Part shown: piece after piece, positions 43,370 to 55,720 of the stretch
Position numbering within the stretch: the first letter of the stretch is position 1
Layout of the letters: each line of letters opens with the position of its first letter
NCBI GenBank assembly: GCA_035079385.1
Contig: JAVHKY010000004.1
Span: forward strand, 20,119,001 to 20,183,000
Direction of reading: 5' to 3'
DNA length: 64,000 nt
Source of the DNA: Aspidiotus rigidus
Lineage: Eukaryota > Arthropoda > Insecta > Hemiptera > Diaspididae
Position numbers and translations under genes: made by a program
The notes under the pieces: generated by a model
Seen by the model: only the letters and a program-made list of their open reading frames with translations
Told to the model about the DNA's origin: nothing
Databases searched by the model: none

Positions 43370-44840
43370 CTGGTGAAACGCCTTTCAATATTAATATTTG
43401 TGAATTCAGGGGACACACAGAAACTAACTTTTCACCTAGGAACAGCATCAAAACCAACTCTCTCCTTTACATCATATATGCTTTGATATACTTGTGTTTG
43501 ATGCCTCCGTGGGAATTTATCCTCCCTTCTCCAGTCCTTCCTTCATGTAACTACTACTCTTCTTTATTCCAACCAGACTGGCGTCCCCTAAGGAGAGGCT
43601 CAGAATGTTTCTCTGTATCTAATTGCCATAAACTCCCGCACCTCCTCTGTATTTCAGTGAGTCTCTCGCTTTTGCCAATCCCAAACAAGCCACATATTCA
43701 CTTCAACTCACCTTTGATGCGGTCTTCTCTTGGGCTCTCGAATTCAATTTTCCATGTTCCATAAAAGTCATTTACGTCTTTCCTCTCCTTCAGAACCTCC
43801 AGATGAGCCTCAAATTTTCCATCAAATTCTTCGACCTCAATTTCCAAACACTTCAGGACTCTCCAAATGGAACTTTCCGAACTCACATTGATTACAGTCG
43901 CCAACTCCTTCGGCGTTACAATTCCTTGATCCGTTCTTAACTGGACTATGGGTCCTCAATTAATAGACAGGCTAATAAATTCTCCCTGAAATCACTGGAT
44001 ACTATACAACCTGCTGCCCTATGTTTTGAGGCTAGTATCCCTCCTCTACAATTTCACTCATTATCGCTTCCCGTCAACTTTCTTGCGTCTACAGCTCAGT
44101 TTCTCTAACTTTATATCTTCCTCCCCTCCTTATTCGTCTTTCATTAGAGTTCCTTCTGGACTGCCATCTCATATTTAAGTGCATCCCTGAGCGTTATCCG
44201 ATACCTTGCCTTCACATCAACCTGGCTAACTTACCGGAATCGACCGAAATAATCTACATTAGACTCATAAAAGCCGGTATTGTTAATGATCTCCCCTCCC
44301 ACAACTTTTGCTTTAGAGATGGATCCAAATCGGGTTCCTCTATCTATAGAGAAGTCTCACTCTTTCGTGAAAGAAACTCGGCCTCTGTACGAGTATATTG
44401 TGCTGAATCATTTGCCATTGATTCTTACCTGACTCATCTCTCTCTTCTCTCCTCTTCCAGTGAATTCCTCCTCCTTACCTCCACTCTTTTCTCTCTCTAA
44501 GCCATGCAAGACCACTACTCTTCTATCCTTATCGTGCAGCGCACCTTAACATCTTCTTTAATTGAATTTCCTTCCTCTGGATTTCTGGTCATGTCCGCCT
44601 TCCCTAACTTGACGCAGTTGACGTAGCTGCCAGGGAGCTTTGCTGTCCTTCTCAATCACTGAGCCCATGATGAAAAAAATCCGCTGGTTCTCTTCAGCTC
44701 GTTCCTCATGCCATGAAGAAATAGCTACAGCTTTTCTAAGAATTGGACGCACCCACTTAACCCACTCCTTCCTTCTCCTTGGGCTCTTCGCTCCATCTTC
44801 ATTCCAATACTGCCGATATCTTCTCTAGCTTTTTTACTCA
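43370..44840 (+). pseudogene. Jockey/I-type retrotransposon, RT to RNase H relic
   Basis: The RT region is eroded (the RPLRRGSECFS reading near 43600 corresponds to the GVPQGS block). The connector region lies near 44010-44110. RNase H is better kept: FRDGSKSGSSIY (about 44313-44348), ASVRVYCAESFAI (44380-44418) and SSEFLLLTSTLFSL with the expected DS lost (about 44457-44500). A 3' part extends to about 44840. There are many stops. It is probably the same family as the copies at 25.4 and 38.4 kb. Confidence 0.6.
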
Positions 44841-46200
44841 TTTTAGACCCTCGCGAAATCTTTCTCTCGTTGGATAAGTTCCTTTTTCAGGTAAATTTCA
44901 ACTTTCCGTGTTTTACGTAGTTTGTCGAAATCCGAAAATGACTTCAAAGTCAAAGTTCTTCAATTTGAATTTTTTAGATAATTTTGGTGTTCTTCCGAAA
45001 TTCGAAGACAAATTTATAAGTCACATTTTTTGTCATTCATTTTTCGAATTAGAAGAACTGATTTTTGGGGGAAATTGATAACCCAGAGGATTCCAACTGC
45101 TTCGGTAAATCTAAACACGAACTTCGCGTGTCAAGAGAGAAAAAAAAAAACCTTCAAAGATGATGAAAGGCTTCCGTTTCCAAACTGTGACTTGCATTTT
45201 TCGTTAGAATGACTCGGTCTTAATTCGACCTAGGTTTCAATTCTCTAGTCATCTTCTCTGTGTGATGCTTGCAGCATCCCTTCAGCCGTGTGGCCTCTCG
45301 TAGAAACCCTGCGGAGCTATTACATAAAGATCGTAATTAACATATAGGTAGTGTATCGATAGCCGGAAGGGATTCGGAAAGCTTGGAAAGTAAACGGTCG
45401 CGTGACTTTATTAACACTCCGTGGGCGTGATTCAACGTGAATTGATGCAGGACCCACGCGCATTTGAGAAAACGACGAATTTTAAATTGATCGCTTTCGT
45501 ATTTCTACGATCTATTTTCACGCGATTATAGTCATGTACATACCATCACTCATCCGCAAAATTTCTTATGTACCCAGAATATCTGCCAACGCTCGCCGTT
45601 CTATTCGTGAGAAACGACCTTATCAGTAACGTGTGTTTGGTAGCACCCTATTTCGACCTTGCGAGAAAAAATTTTTCAACGAGTGATCGTTTCTAAAACG
45701 GTCCCGAAATACGTACCAGCATGTGGCCCGTCAGATCTATTTTCAATTAGAATACGGTACATTAATTTTCATGCCCGCGGCGAGCTTTACCTCCAACGTA
45801 TCGGAATTTTTCTTTGTACTCGCCAATCATATACTCATTCTTGGCGAGTGGTCGTCCTAAACATGTCAAGTAAGAGTGAAATTCAAATACTCGTACATAT
45901 CTAGACACTTACTGTGAGAATTTGTTCGATAGTTTTGGCGACGATCGAGTTGGAAAGTGATTGTTCGCGAGGCTATCTATACTGGTCATTTGAACTTTTG
46001 CAGGTATCTGCAACTTGGCGCAAGGGTGAAGCAGTCGTTGTTGGATAGTATTCCTGAATACTGGTGAAAACAATATTTCAACATTTTTTTATTATCCTAA
46101 AAATTCCTAAACGAGGCTCACAATTTTCGTAGGGTCAAGTTGTGAAATTTTCAATTTCGTGTATTACTTTCTCTATTTTCTTACTTTTTTTTTTTTTTTT
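44841..46200. other. Region without recognisable genes
   Basis: Moderate CpG around 45300-45660. No coding, RNA or repeat assignment. A poly-T run is at about 46186-46200. Confidence 0.4.
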
Positions 46201-46369
46201 CTTCAATTTCATTTTACAAGCTCTTAACTGCACGCGGGTCATGAGCTTTATGTTGAATCGACTTTAGATGCGTTGGATGTAATTTGCTGAATGAGGTCAT
46301 CGGCGAGTGTTGTTTCGATGGATGGTGAAATTTAATAGGTGTGGCGGAGAGAATTGAAAGATGGGTACG

Positions 46370-47450
46370 TGAAAATGTGAGTGAAAATAAATCGATCTCA
46401 AATTTGGATCGGAGAGCCCAAGGGAGAACCAATGGAGATCCTCACCTCCGAGAACTCGAAAAATTTCCCTTCAAATTTGCAGAAGTTGGAGGTCCAACAA
46501 ACCCTCAGAAGATCAAAGAATTCCGACATCTCCTCGTGAGGGACACCTGATTTTACGAGCAACTCGCCCATGTGTTGGATAGTAATAGCTTTAGGGATGT
46601 GAGGAAATAATCCTACATTATCAAAGGAGCATAAGGTCGTTTCCGGAGGAAGGTTTACGTCCTTCAATCTATCCGCCAAAGAGCCCGAGTTCTGTACTGA
46701 ATACGGGAAGGTACAATCTACTCGTGATTAAAACCATCGATCTATGAATTTAGCTAATAGGTAGGTGGCTGACGAGACAAATGACACGACCGGCCGCATT
46801 GGACCATCTTTTTTATGTACTTTAGGCAACCCGTAGACGAGGGGTACCGGGTTAGGTTCCAAAATGGCTTTGTTTGTGAGTGGACTCTTGATAATGATTT
46901 CACTTTTGTTAATGATTTTCCTCACCACTTCAACAAACTGAGGGAAGCAGGAAAGGCTATTTTCCTGCCCCATATTGTTTTAGCACATCATAAACACCGG
47001 AAACATAGGAGGACTTTTCCATAATTACTACAACGTTGCTTTTATCAACCTTAGTAAGGATTAATCCTTCCTCCCTGACCTTCCTCTTTAAGCCTTTCAT
47101 CACTTCAATACAGGTATTACCCATATAAGGAAGGGGGTACTTTCTGCCTACCATTTCGGCGCACTTTTTTTGGATGTTCACGCCGGGTCCAATTTTGATT
47201 GTCAAGTCAGCCAGAACATTAGCAAGAGTCTCTTGGTTCTTAAGAGGAGAAAGGCTAAATTTCAAGCCTTTCTCCAACAGGTTCACCTTATCATAATTAA
47301 GCTCAACTTTACTATAATTGATGATTCGCGGCTGGAACTGCTGGAGTATTTTATCTCAGCCATAGCTTTAGAACTCTGGAGGGAGGCAAGTTTACGATTT
47401 TTCTTTTCTTTTAGATTCCATTCAAAATCGCGAGTCACCAATCACTGATA
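46370..47450 (-). pseudogene. Penelope-like element, N-terminal and RT part, inverted copy
   Basis: On the - strand the N-terminal region reads IINYSKVELNYDKVNLLEKG (about 47330-47270) and KFSLSPLKN. A charged segment follows with EEGLILTKVDKSNVVVIM. Next come IINKSEIIIKSPL, PNPVPLVYGLPKVHKKDGPM (about 46860-46800) and LAKFIDRWF, a frameshift near 46700, then CSFDNVGLFPHIP (motif A) and CWTSNFCKFEGKFFEF to GSPLGSPI near 46410. Sequence 3' of RT block B is missing, so the catalytic YVDD is absent. This is the only copy in the window that shows the PLE N-terminus. It is head-to-head with a PLE 3' end at 47630-47830. Confidence 0.8.
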
Positions 47451-47629
47451 CTATAAAAGATTCGAACTCATCAGGGTGAAGGAGGGCAGAAAGTCTTGAG
47501 TGAACCAGCAGATTAAGTCTTGTAGTGACGTTCATCTATCCATACCACCTCCTCAGTCCTGTTCTTATCCATTTGACCGTTATGTAACCTTCCAACTTTT
47601 TTGTAGTGGAGTCGCTGTCCGAATAGAAA

Positions 47630-47830
47630 CGGAATTTCACGAAATTCGGTACTTGCTGGTTCAATCATGGTCCTCAATTTGGTTTTTCTGTCTTCGTTGT
47701 TGTTGGATTAGTCGCTTTCGTTCGCGCTCCGAGGATGGTTGTTTAACTGAAAGATCTTAGCAGTTCGTTTAGTGTCGTTTTAATATTTCGCTACTCTCTT
47801 GTAGAGTACAACTTTTGTATCAAAGTGTAA
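47630..47830 (+). mobile_element. PLE 3' end fragment, head-to-head partner
   Basis: ttgctggttcaatcatgg, gttggattagtcgctttc, then gaggatggttgtttaactgaaag match the PLE 3' ends at 40800-40900 and 15500-15560. It is in + orientation next to the inverted copy at 46370-47450, the same arrangement as at 1199-3246. The exact left boundary between 47450 and 47630 is unclear. Confidence 0.65.
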
Positions 47831-47889
47831 AGTAGGCGAACCATCTGCGAGTATCATCGCTATATAAAATTCAGTATGACATCAGAATC

Positions 47890-47970
47890 TTACATAATTA
47901 TACATAATTATAGAGCTCGAAAGTCGAAATTTTACAATTTTCCCGAGCTTGAGAGTCCAAATTTTTCAAA
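47890..47970 (+). repeat. Module A copies (two)
   Basis: agagctcgaaagtcgaaattt and gagcttgagagtccaaattt are module A cores about 38 bases apart. Confidence 0.65.
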
Positions 47971-48369
47971 ACGTGCAGAAGAGGGAACAAAGTGAAGAAT
48001 CTCCCATATTAATTCCTAAAATGTTTGAATTCAGAATCACTTTTCAGTGTGTTACAGAATCAGACTGAATCGTTGTCATCTCTAACGGGTAATTTGTTGC
48101 CTAATTTAATCATCTATAATTACTCAGTCTGATTATGTCTGCTCTAGTTATCGTGTTGCGTTATTTTGCTTAGAAAACGAAATATGATTCTCTCTTTCAT
48201 TCATTAATTTTATTTATGTACAATGAAAAGTTGACTTCCATCACATCACAAGCAGATAAAAATGATGCCGTTAAACGAGTAATTGATCAAGTAATTTATA
48301 AAGATGCTAATTGAATAACAAAGAAAGAAAATCAGGCCAAAGAGTCGATGAAAATCTCCAATTAAAAAA

Positions 48370-49500
48370 TAAAGTTTTTCCAGAGGTCGACCGGTCAGCC
48401 GCGATTGGCTTTTTCGCGTCTCCAATAACAAAACGTTGGCGACGAGAATTCCGTCGGTCACGCGCACTTGCAATTCAAGACGATTGGAAAGCTTTTGTAA
48501 CGCCAGCCTACGGAAACGCGGCACGCAACCCCGTATCGATTTCTACTACCCTATTGCGAAAGTTCACCTCGTTAACAAAGTTGAGAACCCGGGCTCTCGC
48601 TTCACCGTCCCTTCGCGAACGACCGCTTCGCCTTTTCTTACCCCCTATTATGTTCGATACACTCTGTTACCCGTGTTCGGCGAACGTTGCCAAATGTGTA
48701 ACGTTTTTCGACTTGACCGCGTCGAACGCAAGTTACCCGGCCTCGAACAACCAGCGGGATTTTTCTTCGACCCTGTTACCCGGCGAAAGTTTCGAATGCC
48801 TGGGTCTAACGCTGGAGAAAGTTCGCCGCGCTATCGCCAACACATTCCTGCAGACCTGGTCGAATAGACGCGTAGCACGATGAATTTCCCGCGACGACGC
48901 GACGCCCTCACTAAACGCTCGGCGGGGTGCTATTCTCTTGGTGTATGGGACGCGCTTTATCGTAAACTGTGACCTTACGCAGTCGACTTCTCGGACGAAC
49001 AACCGCCTCCTCGGCCGGAAAGCTCGCTGCGCGACTATCGGACCGTTTCTTCTCGCCTATTCGACGGAGTAAATTTCGCACGCCTAGATCCGCATTTCCA
49101 TAAATGTCGCTAAGGGTAAGGTGTTGTTTTTTAAGGATAGGATGGCGGGCCACATTCGCGACACCTTCGCCACGCTCCTCCGAGCCTGATAGCAATGACG
49201 ACGAAAATTGCGCACGGCACGCTCGACTCGCGAAGAAGCGGCACGGCGCACAGATCTACCGTTACTTGAACGATGCTTGAGAGGGTGGTATCGGGTGAAA
49301 TTATACCGCACGGAATGGTAATTTCTTCATTATTTTACGACCATTCACCGACTTCTGTTCGCCTACTCCGTACAGAACGTTTAGTTCCTACTTCCGGACG
49401 TAAGCGTTTTCAAAATTTTCCTCGATACCCTTTTTATTGTTCTCGTAACCTGGTGGAGTGGTCTTGGTGCGCAACAGTATTACTTCCGGTGTAGAAACAT
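48370..49500. other. CpG-rich patch
   Basis: About 1.1 kb is clearly richer in GC and CpG than the flanks, with overlapping open frames on both strands (the longest is + strand 48311-48883, 190 codons). That pattern is expected from stop-codon depletion at high GC. I see no conserved motif, and the frames contradict one another. It may be a promoter/5' region of a gene, an old element, or sequence from another compositional class. Confidence 0.35.
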
Positions 49501-50925
49501 CGTCAGGGTCATCCGAATGACAACGCGAACGCTTCTATGAATACGATATTTTTTCCCTCGCTACGTGCGAATATAATTTATGCAATTGAATTGAAGAAGA
49601 AACAGTATGGGGTTGTTGAAGTGATGTAAAATGAAGCTTATTGTTTTTTGTTTTTTTTAATATATTGATCGTTTTCATTTAGACAATTACAGCTTGACGT
49701 GTGTGGCGTATTATTTGTCTATGGTGTGAAAAGACGTTTCTCTCTATCGACTTCATTCAATTAATACGAGCACGTTCACCTGACTCTATGAAACTACAGC
49801 TTTTATGCGAGAGGATGAATAATACAATGAATTGTGCAATGAAATTTTATTATCTGTACTCGCCGAAACGTCATTCCATAATGCTCGTTCCCGACGTTGT
49901 TATCGTTAATTTAATACGACTTATTCGAGCTCAAAATTTCTCACATTAGGGCGAGGTTGTTATTCATCTGGACCACGGCGATGTAAGTCTCGAAAGATCG
50001 AATGAAAACAAGAATTTTCAGTGCGAAACTGCTGAGATTATGAGTAGAGAGAAACATATGGAATTAGATTTCCAGGAGAGGAAATAAAAAGGCAGGACTT
50101 TAAAACTATATAAGAGTGCGTGTGTGTGAAAGACACGAGGAAAATAGGCGAGAAATAAATTAGAATGTAGGTGTTCAGGGCGATTTTATTATTCTTGGTA
50201 TTCTGCCTCTACATAATATGAGAAAACTCTTATTTTAACGTTCTACATCTGATGGTGCTGCCGAGGATACACCAAAATATCAAAATAAAAATTTCCTTTT
50301 TTCATCTCTTTACATAAAAAGTTATGTTTCTGCTAAAAAATATTTTCGATTTCATTATTGTTTCATAAGTTTTGCATAAAATGGCCAACTCTAAATTTCC
50401 TCTAAATTAGATTTAATTTATCAGCAGGTTTCAATTCGTCATTGAAATTGAATTTCATGGAATTTTCTTCATCGAGAAAGGGCCTAAAGTGTAGAGCCTT
50501 TATCAAATTGCAGACTCATCTTTCAATCACTGATTTACTCCCAAAAGACCTTTTTTTCCAAAATGACTCCTCTCTTGACTTACGTATTACAATTTTTCTT
50601 CTTTTTAAGTTACCAATGGCAGATATTACTTTTGACGTCAGAGGACAGTCATCGCTGTGGATAAAATAGTGACAATTTTCTCATAAGATTTATACGTGTT
50701 TAGAAAACGGTTTGTTCTTTAATAATAATTTGCGAGACCTTCAAAATTAATATTAGATAGGTAGACAAACGCCTTTCTTTCACTGCAACAAGAAAAGAAA
50801 TTCACTCTTCGTTGTTTTTCTGCCTACTTTTGGATTTTTAGTGGCATTGTCTCAAAAGTAAACTTGATTTGTTTATCCACATAGTTACGTTTCTAACCAC
50901 GTGCGCTATTATCGATCTTCAGAAA
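49501..50925. other. Region without recognisable genes
   Basis: A 33-base segment at 49950-49982 is bounded by ttctcacattag and gtaagt. It is too short to support alone. No other signals. Confidence 0.35.
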
Positions 50926-50927
50926 TA

Positions 50928-52970
50928 AAATCCCCCATTGAATCGCCAATTACCTACCCTTTTTTTGAATCGCCAATTTACCAACTGATTCTCGAACGAC
51001 ATCTTTTTAAATCGAAAGTTGACTCTGAATTTTCAAATGACTCATTTTTTTGAAATCATCAATTAACCTCCTTATACCTTCTTTAATCGCCTATCGACTC
51101 CCACATTACACATTTTTAGATCGCTATTCAACTTCCAGATAATTCTTCTTTCTAATCGTCGATCGACCCCCAAACTACACCTCTCTTTGATCATCAGCTG
51201 ACTTCCAAATTATTCCTCTCTTTGATAGCAATTAACTCTCAAATCACTCCTTTTTTAAATCGCTAATTTACTTTCGAATAATTTTATCTCTGTCCTTTAA
51301 TTGCCACTAAACTCCGAAAATACTCCTTTTTTAGATCGCCAATCAACTTTCAAATAACTCCTTTTTCTAATTGCCTATTGACTCCCAAATTACACCCCTC
51401 TTTAATCATAAATATACTTCTAAATTACTTAACCGCCAATTTTACCTTCTTTCTTAAATCGCTAATTGACTTCTAAATAATTTTATCTCCTCTCTTCAAT
51501 TGCTAGTCTACTCACTAAGTACTCTTTTTTTAGATTGCCCATTAAGTACTGAATAACTCCTTTTTACAACTGTCAACTAATTCCCGAATTATCCTCATTT
51601 AGATTGCCAATAACCTTCCAAATAACTCATCTTTCTAGTCGCCAGTTGACTACCAAATTACATCTTTCTTCAATCACCAATTAACTTCCAAATTGCTCCC
51701 TTTTTCAATCGCCAATCGACTCCCAAATTACTTCACTTTCAGATCACCTATCAACTTTCAAATAACTCTTCCTTCTAATTGCCTACTGACTCCCAAATTA
51801 CATCCTACTTTAATCATCAATGGACTTCTAAATTACTTCCCTCTCTAAGCACCAATTTGACCATAGGCGGCACAGCACCCCTTGGAAAATCACAGAGGTG
51901 AAAACACGTGCGTGCGAGGCGCGAAATTTTTTGCCCCCACCCCTCTAAATTCACTTCGAGCACCCCTCGAGAAAATTGTAAGTTGCCGCCTATTAATTTG
52001 ACCTCCTTTCTTAGATCACTAATTGAGTTCCAAATAATTTTATCTCCTCTCTCCAATTGCCAGTCGACTCATTAAACGTACTCCTTCTTAAGATTGCCAA
52101 CTAAATGCCGAATTATTCCTCACTTAGATTGCCAATAACCTTTCAAATAACTCATCTTTCTAATCGCCAGTCGACTCTCAAATTACAACTTCCTTCAATC
52201 ACCAATTGACTTCCTAATTGCTCCTTTTTTAGATTGCTAATCAACTCCCAAATAAGTCATCTTTCTAATTGCCACTCGACTCCCAAATTACATGAATCTC
52301 TTTTCGATCATTAATAAACTTCCAAATTACTTCTTTCTCTAACCGCCAATTGACTTCCAAATCGACCCTTTTTTTAAATCGCTAATTGACTTCCAAATAA
52401 TTTCATCTCCTCTCTTCAATTGCCGATCGACTCCTAAGTTCTTCTTATTTAAATCGTCAATTGACTTCCAAATATCTCCTTTCTTTAATCGCCTATAAAC
52501 TCACTAAGTACTCCTTTCTTAGATTGTCAGGCAAGTGCTAAGTAATTCCTCTTTCCAAGTGTCAATTAATTGATTCCTTAATCACTCCTCATTTAGATTG
52601 CCAATAACCCAAATCCAGTTGACTCCCAAATTACACCTCTTTTCAATGTCTTCTAAATTACTACTCTCTCTAAACCCCCAATTGATTTCCAAATCACGCC
52701 TTTTCAAATCGCCAATCGACTCCCGAACTACTACTTTTTTTAGATCGCTAATCATCTCCCAAGAAACTCTTCTTTCTGATTGTCAGTTGACTTTCAAAAA
52801 ATACCTCACTTTATTCACCAATCAACTTCCGAATTACTCCACTTTCTAATCTCCAATTGATTCTTGAATTCCTCCTCTTTCATATCGCCGATCGACTTCC
52901 ATGATCTCCTTTCTTTAATCGCCAATTCACTCTCGAGTGACCCTCCTTTCATAGAATCACCCATTCACTG
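50928..52970 (+). repeat. 2-kb degenerate minisatellite
   Basis: About 50 diverged units of 34-40 bases with the pattern 'ctttaatcgccaattgac' followed by 'ttccaaattactcc' (variants gatcgct, aatcacc, gactcccaaatta). Units drift continuously and no higher-order repeat is obvious. A 132-bp MITE interrupts it at 51863. There is no open frame of note. It ends near an acac/ctcc-rich boundary at about 52970. Confidence 0.85.
51863..51994. mobile_element. 132-bp MITE inside the minisatellite
   Basis: Terminal ataggcggca and inverted tgccgcctat form 10-bp TIRs. The flanks aatttgacc at 51854-51862 and 51995-52003 are identical (9 bp), compatible with a target duplication. Removing element and one flank restores a normal minisatellite unit. 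The interior contains cagcaccccttgg and, inverted, gagcacccctcgag. Superfamily uncertain; a 9-bp duplication would fit Mutator-like elements. Confidence 0.7.
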
Positions 52971-53214
52971 CCTCCTAGCGTTCGGCAAATGGTATCACTT
53001 GTAACAACGTGGTGCCTATTTCTTTTTTTTGACTCCAATGTTTTCGCAGCAAGTAGAGCCTCTCTTCTTCCAAAAATCTGGAAGTCAAATCCCCTTTTTC
53101 CTGCGCCAAAGTTTTTAAATTCCTCCTGTATACAAAAAAAAAAAAGAAAAAACAAGAGAGTAAAAGAAGCCTTTCTTTCCTAGAAAGAGGTCGAAACCAA
53201 GTCTTCTTCCCTGT

Positions 53215-53400
53215 ATACGAGTCAAAGTCAAAAATTTTTCAAGCCCCTGGTGGCGTCACAGTTCCAACACGGACGTTGAAATTTTTCTGAAGGGGAAGAC
53301 TGCTCGAATCCTCTAACAACGTCAAAATCTGAACACGGGAGTTTATCCAGGAAATGCTATTCGAAATTTTTTTAAGTTCAACGACTTAGATTCATAAGTA
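53215..53400 (+). repeat. Weak module A-like strings
   Basis: gtcaaaaatttttcaagccc, ttgaaatttttctgaagg and attcgaaatttttttaagtt resemble the module A core. They are too diverged to be certain. Confidence 0.35.
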
Positions 53401-53664
53401 CCTCTTGAATCAAATTGTTGAGTCTTTCTGCAGTCAAGGAGGTTGGAGAGGGAAGGGGGTATACGAAACAACGAAAAGTACAACGTTTTTCTCCTTTCGG
53501 ACTTCACGCTTGTTGGAGGGTCACCAAAATCAATCCATCAACCGAGGCCGCTTTCATGATTTCATCATCCTGCGTCCTCGTCTTCACTAGTATTGGAACG
53601 TCCTTATCCTTCCTTTATCTTCTCCATTTCTCTGTACCATGTTGTCTCCTCTCAGAAGAAAAAG

Positions 53665-53815
53665 TAGAGAAGGAAAAAACTTATCGTCTCAAAACTTTTT
53701 TTTTATTCTCAAATAAGGTGACCTACCGACGTTTTGAAGTTTACACACTTCTTCTTCGGGATCTAGTAAAACGTTGGTCACCTTATTTGAAAATTAAAAA
53801 AAAAATTTGACGGAA
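53665..53815 (-). mobile_element. Second PLE-like foldback element
   Basis: Arms of about 36 bp (left containing tcaaataaggtgacc, right ggtcaccttatttga) flank a centre. On the - strand the centre reads cccgaagaagaagtgtgt, then aaacttcaaaacgtcgg, the same kind of motif (gaagaag ... cttc ... aaacgtcg) as at 31.16 kb. The inner 15 bp of the arms pair exactly; the outer parts contain poly-A/T and are imperfect. No target duplication was found with confidence. Confidence 0.6.
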
Positions 53816-55600
53816 GTGGCGACAAGTTTACCTTTTTACGCACATACCTGCCTTGAAAAGAATTCCAATTGAAAAAAGGAGAGATAAATTTTTCGAGTTC
53901 CCCAATTACAGCAAGGATCCCTATTGTCTCACTGAAGGAAAAATCTGAATTTCGAGTGCAGGATTTTTCACTTTTCCAATCACCTCACTGACGCCAATCT
54001 ATTAATTTCTAACCTAATTAATTTACCATCAAATCCTTAGATATTGAAATTGAAATACTAGCCCAAAATTTAAATTATGAAGCAAGAACTCTTCCACAAT
54101 TCAATACTCTCGAAGCTATTGTCAGTATATAAGATTCCTTCAGTTCCCGGTTTAATAACCGCATCAATCAATTCACGATGACGATGACTGACTGGAATGT
54201 GTATTATTGGGCTTCTCCGTCTTTGCGATTGTTATTACGTATACACGATGACAAACGGCTCGTATGGCGTCAATATAAAATATGATGAACAATAATTTAC
54301 GAGCCTGTAGCCTATTCATTTTAATCATTTCAAATTTATTACATCAACGGGCAGTGCCAGTGCGCTGTTAGGTACTGGACAATGTCCGATTTTTTTCTCC
54401 TTCACGTACCAAATAAGGAAACGATCAGGCCATCATTAAAGTCTCGCGAAGCTGGAAACTGACCGACGAGGATTCCAGCGAATTACGTAAATCGAGTCTT
54501 GAGTCCGAATCGCGTCGAGTACCGACGATGCGACGACGCGTTGCCTTTCGTGAACGCAAATATCCTGCGAGTTCCGTGCATTTCAAAGTCGTATCCAGGA
54601 ATAAAAGCGCACACGGTTCAACAGGGTCGGAGAAGTCGATAAACGGTCTCACTTTCGAAAGCTTGTACGTCCTTCTAGTTGCCAAGGGCGTCGAGTGAGC
54701 TTTCACAGGGCCTCGAGAGAGCTTGCGCAAACTTTACGGATATGGGGCGGAGCGTTAACGCGCGGAACTTTATGATGGTAGAATATCAAATAATTTGGAA
54801 TTCCGATACGAAAGTTGAGTTATTGGAAATTCGCCTGTTGACCACGTAGGAATGTATTTCTGAAAACTAGGGAAACCAACAAATTATTTCACGTTGGACG
54901 CACTTTAGGGCTAAATACGAGTTATTTTAGGGTATTCGTAAGGAAAATGTCGAATTCGAGCTCAAGAGACTAAAAAGTGAACGGTGGTACCATTCTAGTA
55001 AACAGATTTTCCGTGTGCACGCGACGCAATTTCAGTCAGGGGTGGCTCTTCGCTCTACGTACGAATTTAGTCCTCCTACTTCCATTTGGAAAAATTTACG
55101 TTCATAAACGATAACACCCTGATGCTTCGATTAACAAGATTATTAATGACTCGCGTTTTACGTCAAGCTCGAGCTTTCAGCTTTTCGTACGACTAACTCA
55201 CACTACTTTCATACTCGCCTGGTATGAAAAACCGTTATTTTGTACCTAGAGAACGAACTTTGAAATCGATATCCATTGAAAATTTGTTCGTGTCACGTTA
55301 TGAACAATAAAAGAAAACAGGCGCGTGACCATTCTTCGCAAAATACCTTCGACGACTTTCTAGTGCCCTATTCGTACGCGATACATTTAGATACCTAACT
55401 TCGAATTTTTCTTTCATCAGCGCCGGCTTAGACGTAACATCGCTTTCCATTATTTGGTAACTCCTATTTAATTCTGATAGCCGGCTATTCCGAAAGGAAA
55501 ATTCGACATGGCTGATTTGTAGTTCGTCATTTTTTCCCTCGAAATTCAACTGCTGCGATAGGATATTATAGAATTAGATGTATTAAAGTAATTTATCGAA
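53816..55600. other. Region without recognisable genes
   Basis: Bases 54420-54760 are CpG-rich with a - strand open frame (54425-54730, 101 codons) of unknown nature. The rest is AT-rich and featureless. Confidence 0.35.
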
Positions 55601-55636
55601 TAATAATTACCTTTTTTTTTTTCTTCCTTTTTACAG

Positions 55637-55720
55637 GTGAATTTTCCTAACGTCGTCTTGTTGAGAGGTACGCAAAAAGAATACAGCGCACGTCCCACCA
55701 AAGATCCTCATCGGAAATAG
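55637..55720 (+). CDS. Candidate terminal coding exon, unidentified
   Basis: A very strong pyrimidine tract and acceptor (cctttttttttttttcttcc ... tttttacag, AG at 55635-55636) precede 27 codons open in phase 0, then TAG at 55718-55720. The reading contains VNFPNVVLLRGTQKEYSARP. No poly-A signal was identified with confidence. An alternative donor (gtacgc) at 55668 would make it a 31-base internal exon. Family unknown. No evidence ties it to the exons at 12 kb. Confidence 0.25.
   Translation: MNFPNVVLLRGTQKEYSARPTKDPHRK

Noticed and set aside
48311..48883. 190-codon + strand open frame
   Set aside because: Lies in a CpG-rich patch with equally long frames in other phases and on the other strand; no motif, no splice or start context.
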